Assembly: GCF_031348265.1 (NCBI RefSeq) | Contig: NZ_CP133771.1 | Coordinates: 2,790,001-2,854,000, forward strand | DNA from: Streptomyces collinus | GTDB taxonomy: Bacteria; Actinomycetota; Actinomycetes; Streptomycetales; Streptomycetaceae | Direction: 5' to 3' | Length of the DNA stretch: 64,000 bases | Shown here: piece after piece, positions 50,030-57,436 of the stretch | Layout of the letters: every line of letters begins with the position of its first letter | How positions within the stretch are numbered: the stretch's first letter is position 1 | The notes under the pieces: generated by a model | Seen by the model: the letters and a program-made list of their open reading frames with translations, nothing else | What the model was told of the DNA's origin: nothing | The model's database searches: none | Position numbers and translations under genes: made by a program

Positions 50030-51187
50030 GTGGAACGTCGTAGCCTCTTGCGTGCGGCCGTCCTCGGCGGCACATCGGCCGCTCTGGGCGGAACGTTGTG
50101 GCGCGGCGCCGCGTACGCGGCCCCCGCCCAGCCCGGCACCGGCCCCTACGGGCCGCTGGGCTCCCCGGACGCCAACGGCATCCGACTCCCGAACGGCTTC
50201 ACGAGCCGGGTGATCGCCCGGTCCGGCCAGCGCGTCGGCAGCACGTCCTACACCTGGCACAACGCCCCGGACGGCGGCGCCTGTTACGCCGACGGCACGG
50301 GCTGGATCTATGTCTCCAACTCCGAGATCAACCCCTCGGGCGGCGCGAGCGCGGTGAAGTTCTCGTCGACGGGCGCGATCACGGCCGCGTACCGCATCCT
50401 CTCCAGCACCCGCCAGAACTGCGCGGGCGGCAAGACACCGTGGAACACCTGGCTGTCCTGCGAGGAGGTGTCCCTCGGCTACGTCTACGAGACCGACCCG
50501 TGGGGCACGAACGCGGCGGTGCAGCGCGCGGCGATGGGCCGCTTCAAGCACGAGGCGGCCGCCGCCGACCCGGTGCGCAAGGTGATCTACCTGACCGAGG
50601 ACGAGACGAACGGCCGCTTCTACCGCTTCGTCCCGACCACGTGGGGCAACCTGTCCTCCGGCAAACTCCAGGTGATGGTCGCGGGCAGCGCCACGAGCGG
50701 CTCCTTCACCTGGGCCGACATCCCCGACCCCGACGGCTCCCCCACCGCCACCCGCTCCCAGGTCTCCGGCTCGAAGTCCTTCAACGGCGGCGAGGGCTGC
50801 CACTACGCGAACGACACGGTCTGGTTCACCACCAAGGGCGACAACCGCGTGTGGCAGGTCAACCTCCTGAACAACACCTACGAACTCGCCTACGACGACT
50901 CCCTCGTCAACGGCACGGCCCCTCTCACCGGCGTCGACAACATCACCGGCGCCTCCTCCGGCGACCTCTTCGTCGCCGAGGACGGCGGCACCATGGAGAT
51001 CTGCGTGATCACCCCGGACGACATCGTCGCCTCGTTCCTGCGCGTCGACGGCCAGTCGAGTTCGGAGATCACGGGCCCGGCGTTCTCCCCCGACGGCACC
51101 CGCCTCTACTTCTCCAGCCAGCGCGGCACCAGCGGCAGCTCCTCGGGCGGCATCACGTACGAGGTGACGGGCCCGTTCCGCTCGTAA
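50030..51187 (+). CDS. Tat-exported PhoX-like (DUF839) protein
   Basis: GTG 50030 has GGAG five bases upstream and gives 385 residues; GTG 50024 is the alternative. A twin-arginine signal (ERRSLLRAAVLGG ending AAYAAP) precedes a beta-propeller of the DUF839/PhoX type, with NAPDGGACYADGTGW, WLSCEEV, GRFKHEAAAADP and YLTEDETNGRFYRF. The acidic E-E-V and E-D-E-T motifs match calcium/iron ligands of PhoX alkaline phosphatases. Extracellular phosphatase activity is likely but not certain. Confidence 0.87.
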   Translation: MERRSLLRAAVLGGTSAALGGTLWRGAAYAAPAQPGTGPYGPLGSPDANGIRLPNGFTSRVIARSGQRVGSTSYTWHNAPDGGACYADGTGWIYVSNSEINPSGGASAVKFSSTGAITAAYRILSSTRQNCAGGKTPWNTWLSCEEVSLGYVYETDPWGTNAAVQRAAMGRFKHEAAAADPVRKVIYLTEDETNGRFYRFVPTTWGNLSSGKLQVMVAGSATSGSFTWADIPDPDGSPTATRSQVSGSKSFNGGEGCHYANDTVWFTTKGDNRVWQVNLLNNTYELAYDDSLVNGTAPLTGVDNITGASSGDLFVAEDGGTMEICVITPDDIVASFLRVDGQSSSEITGPAFSPDGTRLYFSSQRGTSGSSSGGITYEVTGPFRS

Positions 51188-51210
51188 CCGGGGGCGTGTG
51201 CGGCACCTGA

Positions 51211-51244
51211 GCCGGGCCCGCCGGTGACCATCGGCGGGCCCGGC
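51211..51244. terminator. hairpin terminator after the PhoX-like gene
   Basis: GCCGGGCCCGCCG (51211-51223) and CGGCGGGCCCGGC (51232-51244) form a 13-bp perfect stem with an eight-base loop, 24 bp after the stop codon. Confidence 0.75.
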
Positions 51245-51302
51245 CGTTCCACCGGTTGGGCAGTTCGCAGCGGGCTGCCCGGCCGACGGAAGGAACACCA
51301 CC

Positions 51303-51821
51303 GTGGACACGACCGCGCCCGTCCCGAACGCGCCGGGTGTGCTGCCCCGCGCCGAATGGGTCAAGACCCTGCCGCAGACCATCGTCGCGTCCTGCGTGCT
51401 GCTGCTCGACGCCGAGGACCGGGTCCTGCTGCTGCGCTACGCCGGGGGCCTGCCCGCAGCGGGCCTCTGGGGGCTGCCGGGCGGCATGCTCGACCACGGC
51501 GAGGACCCCGCCGGTGCCGCGCGCCGGGAACTGCACGAGGAGACCGGCATCACCCTCGAAGGGGACATGCCGTTCATCGGGTACGACCACCGGGCCGATG
51601 TGCTGGGCACCGGGCCGGTGATCGACTTCTACTTCCACGGCGGCCGGCTCCCGGCCGGGCAGCCCGTCCGGCGCAGCGCGGAGCACGACCAGCACGGCCT
51701 GTTCGCCCTCGCCGACCTGGAGTCCACCCCGCTGGCGACCGGGCTGCCCACCCTCACCGCCCTGCTGAACGCGGCCTCCACCGGCACGGTCGTGTGCCTG
51801 CGCGACGGCCTGCCGCTGTGA
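51303..51821 (+). CDS. NUDIX hydrolase
   Basis: The 172-residue protein carries a complete Nudix box, GGMLDHGEDPAGAARRELHE followed by ETGI, which binds the metal and cuts nucleoside diphosphate linked to another moiety. GTG start at 51303, with GGAAGGA about 9 bases upstream. No linked pathway shows the substrate. It is the last chromosomal gene before the integrative element. Confidence 0.92.
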   Translation: MDTTAPVPNAPGVLPRAEWVKTLPQTIVASCVLLLDAEDRVLLLRYAGGLPAAGLWGLPGGMLDHGEDPAGAARRELHEETGITLEGDMPFIGYDHRADVLGTGPVIDFYFHGGRLPAGQPVRRSAEHDQHGLFALADLESTPLATGLPTLTALLNAASTGTVVCLRDGLPL

Positions 51822-51880
51822 GCGTCCCCGGGCCTTGAACCGAACGCGCGAGAGCGGGGCGGCACCTCCGCACAGGGTGT

Positions 51881-51913
51881 ACGGCTGACTTCCCTACCTG
51901 GGAGGTCAGCCGT
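51881..51913. terminator. hairpin at the chromosome/AICE junction
   Basis: ACGGCTGAC (51881-51889) pairs with GTCAGCCGT (51905-51913), extended inside by TCCC/GGGA. It lies between the NUDIX gene and the convergent integrase gene, and can terminate both. The sequence beyond it, with repeats of CAGGGCAC, is the likely left boundary region. Confidence 0.65.
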
Positions 51914-51935
51914 ATTGCGTGCCCTCAGGGCACTC

Positions 51936-53171
51936 TCAGGGCACATCGCTCAGGACGGCTTCCATCATGTCGGCCGTCCGATCCGCCTCCGCCTCCCACA
52001 GATGCGTGTAGACGTTCAGCGTGATCGATGGCTTCGCGTGACCGAGTCGCATCTGAACCTGCTTCGGCGTCGCCCCGCTTCTGATCAGCACGGAGGCGTA
52101 GAAGTGGCGCAGGTCGTGAAGCGTGGTGCCCTCGGGGACACGTACTTTGCTCCCGGACTTCGCCAGGTAGGCGTTTGCCCGCTTGATGTTGCGGGCCCAC
52201 ACCTTCGCCCAGCTACCGCGCCTGATCGCCCCACCCGTCTCGCTTGTGTACAGAAGCCGAGCGTGGCGCCAAACGGGCTTACGCGGGTTCGTCCGGTCCT
52301 CGATGTACACGACCCTGGGCGGGAAATTCTTCCGGTGGACCTCGATCTCTTCGATGACAGACTGCCCCTGAGGCACTGCTCGGTAGCTCTGCTTGGTCTT
52401 CGGCTCACCCAAGTACGGCACACCCTTGTCGGGACCGACCAGCTGGTGCTTGACCGAGACGGTCTCGGCCGGCTCATCATCTTCCTGGCCGAACAGTTCA
52501 CCCTGACGGAGTCCAGTAGAAGCCGCCTGCCGCACCAGCGCTCGATACCGCGGTGACGCCGTGACAATCAGCGCCTTCACCGCCTCCGGGTCGAGCGGGT
52601 GAATCTCCGGATAGAAGACCTCGGGCGGCTTGAGGCCCTCCCACGGGTACTTCGGGATGATGCCCTCTTGGTGGGCCATCTTCAGGATGCTGGCGCAGAC
52701 GTTCCAAGGGGTCGCAAACGTCGACGGGGCGATGACCGCGGACCGGTCTTTGATCCACCTCTGGCCGTCTGCCCGCTGGATGCTGCCGATCTGACGGTTG
52801 CCGAACGTCGGGTAGATATGCAGGCGTAGGGCCCGCTCGACGTTCGTCTGCGTCCGCTCGCGGTGTACGGCCGTCTCCTGCCAGCGCTCAGCGACAGCCT
52901 TGAACTTCTGCTTGCCAAGCTCCCGGTTCAGAAACGTGCCGCCGTCGAGTTCAGCCTTCACCTTGGCGGCCCGGGAGTCCGCCGCCGTCCTCTTCTCGAA
53001 GTTCTCCTTGCACTGCTTGCCGGACAGATCTCGGTAGCGCACCTGCCAGCGCTTGCCGACTCCGTGCTCTGTGCTCGGGTACACGGTCGCCGTCTTGGTG
53101 CTGTGCACTTCGCACGGCTCGGCGTCGGCCGGCGGCCGGGACAGGTGCCAGCGGTCATACACGTCAGCCAT
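51936..53171 (-). CDS. int: AICE tyrosine recombinase (integrase)
   Basis: The 411-residue integrase has an N-terminal arm-binding domain, a SAM-like core-binding domain (FKAVAERWQETAVHRERTQ), and a catalytic domain with the first Arg in STGLRQGELFG, H-x-L-R-H in TLHDLRHFYAS, LGHAKPSITLNVYTHLWE with the second His and the tyrosine nucleophile. All catalytic residues are present, so it should be active. The 3' end faces the left element boundary, as is usual for AICEs. The excisionase gene is upstream. Confidence 0.95.
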   Translation of the reverse strand: MADVYDRWHLSRPPADAEPCEVHSTKTATVYPSTEHGVGKRWQVRYRDLSGKQCKENFEKRTAADSRAAKVKAELDGGTFLNRELGKQKFKAVAERWQETAVHRERTQTNVERALRLHIYPTFGNRQIGSIQRADGQRWIKDRSAVIAPSTFATPWNVCASILKMAHQEGIIPKYPWEGLKPPEVFYPEIHPLDPEAVKALIVTASPRYRALVRQAASTGLRQGELFGQEDDEPAETVSVKHQLVGPDKGVPYLGEPKTKQSYRAVPQGQSVIEEIEVHRKNFPPRVVYIEDRTNPRKPVWRHARLLYTSETGGAIRRGSWAKVWARNIKRANAYLAKSGSKVRVPEGTTLHDLRHFYASVLIRSGATPKQVQMRLGHAKPSITLNVYTHLWEAEADRTADMMEAVLSDVP

Positions 53172-53202
53172 CAGTTCCCCCTCTCCGTGGAGCTGTTACG
53201 GG

Positions 53203-53391
53203 TCATGCTGCGGATCGGTTTCCGATCTCGTCGGCGTCGTACCTGTCGAGCGCTTCGGCGTCGTACAGAACATGTCGACCGCGCCTGATGAAGCACTGCG
53301 GACCGGTTCCGGCGTAGCGCCAATAGCGGATGGTCGCGGGCGACGTGCGGTAGCGCTCGGCGACTTCCGCGGTCGTCAAGTACCTCTTCAT
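53203..53391 (-). CDS. xis: excisionase (Xis), MerR-like HTH_17 protein
   Basis: This 62-residue protein, MKRYLTTAEVAERYRTSPAT then IRYWRYAGTGPQ, is a winged-helix excisionase typical of AICEs. It directs the integrase to excise the element. ATG at 53391, gene 31 bp upstream of int and probably co-transcribed. Confidence 0.9.
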   Translation of the reverse strand: MKRYLTTAEVAERYRTSPATIRYWRYAGTGPQCFIRRGRHVLYDAEALDRYDADEIGNRSAA

Positions 53392-53457
53392 GAAGTCCTT
53401 CCTGAGAAGTCAGACATGGGGGGGGAGCGTGGCCCTGTCTGTCCGAGGTGCGGATTT

Positions 53458-53669
53458 CTGCGTCACCCGCGTCATCTGCGTCATTCACGCCTCTGACCTG
53501 CGGTTTCGAGGTGACGCAGGACCCGGAGGGTGCGTCACCGGTGACACAGACCTTCGTCATCGGGTGACGCAGGTGACGCAGGATGACGCAGAGATTGGCC
53601 GTCTGCGTCACCGCTCTTTCGGCAGGTCACTGGCCTTTTGCGGGGTGTGGGTGACGCAGGTGACGCAGC
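53458..53669. repeat. TGACGCAG iteron cluster
   Basis: Direct copies of GTGACGCAGG at 53511-53520, 53564-53573 and 53573-53582 (sharing a base), ATGACGCAG at 53583, and two at 53651-53669; inverted copies CTGCGTCAC at 53458, 53530 and 53603 and CTGCGTCAT at 53476. Nine-base periodicity holds within each tandem group. Confidence 0.75.
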
Positions 53670-53775
53670 GTCTCTCTACTTCGGACAAGAGGGGGTGGTG
53701 TCTGTTGTGGTGCGCGGCTCAGAGAGTGAAGAACGGGCCGCTTCGCGGCGCGAACATCGCAGGGCGGCGCCGCCG

Positions 53776-53825
53776 CCGAACAGCAAGAGGAGCACGCGCC
53801 GCGGGGTGCTCCTCTTGCTGTTCGG
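53776..53825. terminator. 20-bp perfect hairpin after the replication genes
   Basis: CCGAACAGCAAGAGGAGCAC at 53776-53795 is perfectly complementary to 53806-53825 around a 10-base loop. It lies 17 bases past the end of the helicase gene and should terminate the minus-strand replication operon. Confidence 0.8.
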
Positions 53826-53841
53826 ACGTGGGGCGGCGCGG

Positions 53842-55320
53842 TTAGAAAGCCGGTTCCTGTTCGTGCGGGGGCGTTGCGGCGGCCGACCGCGTGATTTCGA
53901 TGTAGCGGGAGGTTTTCGTGCGTCCCCAGTCGATGAGTACGCCTCGGGCGGCGAGGGTGGGTTGAAGGCGCTTGAGGCGGTCTGAGAGCACCTTGCCGGT
54001 GGTTGGCCACCCCTTGGGCATGGGGCGGAAGTCCTCGCCCGTGTAGAGGCCGGTGAGGCAGTACAGCCATTCGGCGGACGTCATCCGCTGCTCGGTGCCC
54101 GGGTTGATGCCGGCGGCGTGCTTGAGGACGGTCTGCGCCAGCAAGTCGCCCTCGATGACGTCGTCGTTGAGGTCGTCCAGGCTGGCCCGGTAGGCGGCGA
54201 GCGCCCCCAGGCCGGTGGCCGCGTCGAGCTGCGCACACAGGTGCGCGAAGTCGGCCATCCGCAGGTCGGTCGGGATGTCCGCCTCCGCCGCGCGCACCTG
54301 AACGGTGAGGTCCAAGAGTGAGCCGAGGATGACGGGCAGCACCTCTGCGAAGTCGGACCACAGTTCCGCTTCGGTGCGCCGGACGCGGGGGCGTTCCAGG
54401 CGCAGGGGTAGGAGCCGTTCGGCGAGGTCGGGCCGGATGACGCCGACGTCGATGCCGGTCAGGAGCAAGGGGCGGCGGTAGCCGATGCGGAAAACATCCC
54501 CGTCGGTGAACAGGGCGCGCTTGACGTCTTCGGCACCTGTGACGATTCGGCACATCGCGTCGGACAGGTCCGGGGTCATGTGGGAGAGGTTGTCCAGGGC
54601 GGTGACCCAACCGGCCGCCACCGCCGTGATCAGGTTCTCCTCATCCTTGGGCGCCCGGCGCAGGTCGCCGCTCATGCCCTCGATGATCCGCACGAGCATC
54701 CGCCCGCCGGTGGACTTGCCCGCCCCTTGCGGTCCGGTGAGGAACGGGGCCGGGACGGGAACGGTCGGCCCGAGGCAGCCGATGAGCCACGCGATGGCCA
54801 GGCACTCGGTTTCCGCGGTCGCGAAGTTGCACAGCCGCATCAGCAGGTCGATGCCCTTGCCGTCGGTGTCCTTGACCGGCAGGGGCAGTTCCCCGGTGAG
54901 CTGGGTGCGGCGCCAGCACACCTCACGCGGGTCCGGGGTGCGGATGTCCCAGCCGGTGGGGTGGATACGCACAGACTGCCCGTCGCTGCGGCCCAGGTCG
55001 AGCCACGTGGCCCGGTCGAATCCGGGGGCGACGCGGATGTGTACGGGCTGGACGTCCTCGGTCAGGGCGAGTGCCTCGATCAGGTCGAGCGCCTCTTTCA
55101 TGGCGGTGCCGTTGAAAACGCCGATCCCGTCCTTGAACAGTCCGACCATGAGTTCCTGCCGGTGGCTACCGGTCGTGCCCTGCGAGCGGATCGGGCGGGC
55201 CACGGGGTGGCCGTTGCGTTGCGCGTACACGGTTCCGTCGGCGGTGCGGAAGTACCGGAAGTGCGATTGCGCGTAGTCGGTGATGATCTCACGTGCGGGT
55301 GTCTTGTCGTCGTCGGACAT
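53842..55320 (-). CDS. AICE replication ATPase/helicase-like protein
   Basis: This 492-residue protein has Walker A GPQGAGKST near the middle and a following acidic strand VTALDNLS, in an SF3/D5-like ATPase context (FRIGYRRPLLLTGIDV as sensor region). The N-terminus (SHFRYFRTADGTVYAQRNGH) resembles the part preceding the ATPase in AICE helicases. Its ATG lies two bases after the Prim-Pol stop, so both are one unit. It would unwind DNA for the primase-polymerase during element replication. Confidence 0.85.
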   Translation of the reverse strand: MSDDDKTPAREIITDYAQSHFRYFRTADGTVYAQRNGHPVARPIRSQGTTGSHRQELMVGLFKDGIGVFNGTAMKEALDLIEALALTEDVQPVHIRVAPGFDRATWLDLGRSDGQSVRIHPTGWDIRTPDPREVCWRRTQLTGELPLPVKDTDGKGIDLLMRLCNFATAETECLAIAWLIGCLGPTVPVPAPFLTGPQGAGKSTGGRMLVRIIEGMSGDLRRAPKDEENLITAVAAGWVTALDNLSHMTPDLSDAMCRIVTGAEDVKRALFTDGDVFRIGYRRPLLLTGIDVGVIRPDLAERLLPLRLERPRVRRTEAELWSDFAEVLPVILGSLLDLTVQVRAAEADIPTDLRMADFAHLCAQLDAATGLGALAAYRASLDDLNDDVIEGDLLAQTVLKHAAGINPGTEQRMTSAEWLYCLTGLYTGEDFRPMPKGWPTTGKVLSDRLKRLQPTLAARGVLIDWGRTKTSRYIEITRSAAATPPHEQEPAF

Positions 55321-55322
55321 GG

Positions 55323-56201
55323 TCACAGTCCCAACGTGGTGCGGGCGTTGTTCCAGGCGTCCGTGCAGTGCCGGGCCGTTTCGCCCTTGGCCTGAGCGGC
55401 GGTGAACAGCCGGTCGACGTGGGTGTCGGTGAGGCAGCCGCACCGGCCGTGCGTGGACAGCACCGCGAGGAACGAGCGGTACACGGTGGCGTGGATCGCA
55501 CTGCGCGCGGCGATGATGCGCTGCTCCGCCATGGCGATGCCACGGTCCAGGAAGACGGGTGTGCGGTGCGGGCACTGCCCGGCGCCGGAACGTGCGGGCA
55601 GGGAGATGGAACGGGGCGCCGGACGGGCGGCGGGCGGTTCCTTCACGGCCAGCGCACGGACGACATCGGGCAGGGCGGTCATGGTGCCACCGCCGGGCCC
55701 GCGCCACCGTACGTACGCCATGGACGACTTGACGTCGACTCCGGGCCGCACGTGGTTCATCGACCGCATGACGCCCTGGTAGATCCAGTGTTCGCCTCGT
55801 GTGGTCGGCACCGTGCGAGTGCCGGGCAGCGTTGCCCGGGCCCACTCCATTGCGGCGGCGTTGTCGAGGTCGACCACGGTCACCCCGGCCCCGCCCGGGT
55901 GGTAGGCGAGCGCGGCGGCCTGGCGCCACGCGGCCACCCACGGCGTGGACGTGAGGGTGCGGGGGTCGGTGGTGGCGGCGGCCCATGCGTGGCAGACGCC
56001 GGGGCACTGGCAGGGCCCGGCACTCTTCATGTTTGGCCGTCCGCCGCACGCGTTGCCGGTGCAGTCGGGGCAGTTGCCGAACGGCACCTTTCCGGCCCGC
56101 AGCGGCAGGGGCGGGATGCCGTGCGCGGCCAGCGAGAGAGCGGTGTCCAGCAGGCGGGGCCTGTGGCGGGATGCTCGCCGGATGGGGGTGGGTTGGGTCA
56201 T
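55323..56201 (-). CDS. bifunctional DNA primase/polymerase (Prim-Pol)
   Basis: The 292-residue protein has a Prim-Pol domain: GIPPLPLRAGKVPF near residue 30, a cysteine-rich zinc insert (CPDC, CQCPGVCHAW), catalytic DLD at D111 and D113 in VTVVDLDN, and GEHWIYQG histidine motif. It starts DNA synthesis for element replication. AICEs with RepPP/RepAM in place of RepSA are known. GGAGG lies about 10 bases before the ATG. The helicase gene follows. Confidence 0.88.
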   Translation of the reverse strand: MTQPTPIRRASRHRPRLLDTALSLAAHGIPPLPLRAGKVPFGNCPDCTGNACGGRPNMKSAGPCQCPGVCHAWAAATTDPRTLTSTPWVAAWRQAAALAYHPGGAGVTVVDLDNAAAMEWARATLPGTRTVPTTRGEHWIYQGVMRSMNHVRPGVDVKSSMAYVRWRGPGGGTMTALPDVVRALAVKEPPAARPAPRSISLPARSGAGQCPHRTPVFLDRGIAMAEQRIIAARSAIHATVYRSFLAVLSTHGRCGCLTDTHVDRLFTAAQAKGETARHCTDAWNNARTTLGL

Positions 56202-56288
56202 GCTGGGAGACCTCCACAGGTCAGTCAGTGGCAGGTGGACAAGGGCGACCCCGGGTTCTTGGCGGAATAGGGGTCGCCCTTGGCGTAG

Positions 56289-56756
56289 CTACTGGTCGTC
56301 GACGGTCAGCAGGGCGTACTGCTGGCGGACGTAGGCGCGCGGGTCGCAGATCACGCCCGGCTGGTCCCTGTCGAGCAGGGAGACGGCCGCTGCGTGGGCG
56401 GTCTCGGTGGCTTCGCTGAAGAGATCCTGGGGTTCGTCCATGAGCGCGATGCGGTCCAGCAGAGCGGCTTTGCGTAGGTAGAAGTCCCGGTCCAGCTCGG
56501 TGAAGCACTCGGCTGTGGCGATGGTGCGCGCGGTCCAGCCAATCTCGCTGACGATGCTGGGGGCCTTGGCGTATGCCTCCTCGGGGGTGGGCCAGTCCGC
56601 CGGGTCGGGGAGGTGGTCGGCGGTGAGGTAGAGGCGGGTGCGTGCGCCGTCTCGACTCCGGCGCCGACGCACAGCGCCCGTGGTGAATGCGGTGGTGAGT
56701 GCTGTGGTGACGCGGTCGGTGTCGGCGGGGTCGCAGATGACGCGGATCTCGAACAC
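56289..56756 (-). CDS. AICE hypothetical protein
   Basis: From GTG 56756 (AGGAG about 7 bases upstream) it has 155 residues starting VFEIRVICDPADTDRVTTAL. The first half is a ferredoxin-like beta-alpha pattern with RTRLYLTADHLPDP; the second half is charged helix. I recognise no catalytic motif. It sits between the replication genes and a membrane protein gene, all on one strand, so it probably belongs to the same transcript. Confidence 0.7.
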   Translation of the reverse strand: MFEIRVICDPADTDRVTTALTTAFTTGAVRRRRSRDGARTRLYLTADHLPDPADWPTPEEAYAKAPSIVSEIGWTARTIATAECFTELDRDFYLRKAALLDRIALMDEPQDLFSEATETAHAAAVSLLDRDQPGVICDPRAYVRQQYALLTVDDQ

Positions 56757-56767
56757 GTGGGCTCCTG

Positions 56768-57232
56768 TCAGCCGTTGAAGTGGTTGCGCTTGAAGACGGC
56801 CTTGCGGATGTTGAAGGTGTTGCCGCCCTTGTGGCTGCTCGCGCTGAAGACCTGCACGGCGATCCAGCCGCCGAAGACGACCGCGGCGAGGGTGATGAGC
56901 TGTGTGACGAGTGCGGTCAGGGCGGTGATGAACGTGGTGAGCAGCAGCAGGCCGCCGCACACGGCGAGGAACCCCACGCCCCCGAGGGCGACGTTCACCG
57001 CCGCGCGGGACACGGCCGGCTTGGCGGCGACCGGTTCCGGGCGGGCGGGTTCGATGGCGTAGCCGGTGACGACTCGGCCGTCGGGCAGAACCACGCTCGC
57101 CACCGACGGAACGGTGCCGGGCTGGACGGGGATGAGTGGTGCCGGCGTCACAGCGGCGGGGGTGATGGGGGTGGTGTGGTGGACTTCCACGGCCCGTTCG
57201 GTGGGCGCGTGGCCGGAGTGTTCGGGGTACAT
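56768..57232 (-). CDS. Spd-like AICE membrane protein
   Basis: The 154-residue protein has a proline-rich soluble N-terminus (TPITPAAVTPAPLIPV), two or three membrane helices (VALGGVGFLAVCGGLLLL and ITLAAVVFGGWIAVQVF) and a basic tail (KAVFKRNHFNG). This is the layout of SpdA/SpdB-type proteins that help spread the element within the mycelium. ATG at 57232 with GAAGGGA upstream. It follows traB. Confidence 0.7.
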   Translation of the reverse strand: MYPEHSGHAPTERAVEVHHTTPITPAAVTPAPLIPVQPGTVPSVASVVLPDGRVVTGYAIEPARPEPVAAKPAVSRAAVNVALGGVGFLAVCGGLLLLTTFITALTALVTQLITLAAVVFGGWIAVQVFSASSHKGGNTFNIRKAVFKRNHFNG

Positions 57233-57254
57233 GCGGAATCCCTTCCGGTGTCGG

Positions 57255-57436
57255 TTCAGGGAGGCAGACACACCCCCTTGGGGGTGCGCTGTGGAGGGGG
57301 TTTCAGGGGTGCTGACCTGCGCGCCTCCCTGACTCCCTGACTGATCATTTGCGCAGGTCAGGGCCAGGGAGGCGGATCAGGGAGGGGGTTAGGGAGTTCT
57401 CCCTGCCTCCCTGACCCGTCGGGGGTCGGCTCCCTG
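57255..57436. repeat. CTCCCTGAC repeat cluster next to traB, candidate clt
   Basis: Between traB and the Spd-like gene, CTCCCTGA(C) and its complement TCAGGGAG occur about eight times (for example 57325-57343, 57357-57385, 57401-57415). TraB-type translocases of Streptomyces plasmids bind short repeated octamers in a clt locus near the tra gene. The repeats could be that site; the octamer differs from published ones I recall. Confidence 0.5.

Larger units (their letters stand above)
53392..53841. other. iteron-rich intergenic region, candidate origin
   Basis: About 450 bases between xis and the replication genes. TGACGCAG units occur at least six times directly (53511, 53564, 53573, 53583, 53651, 53660) and about five times inverted (53458, 53468, 53476, 53530, 53603). 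A strong hairpin lies at 53776-53825. No gene is evident. Repeats of this density next to replication genes are typical of an initiator-binding origin, or they may regulate xis. Confidence 0.6.

Noticed and set aside
53171..53611. A 146-codon frame across xis and the iterons
   Set aside because: It is a shifted frame of xis extended through repeats; the HTH of Xis is clear in the other frame.
53458..53669. CRISPR array
   Set aside because: Units are about nine bases, in both orientations, without regular unique spacers and without cas genes.
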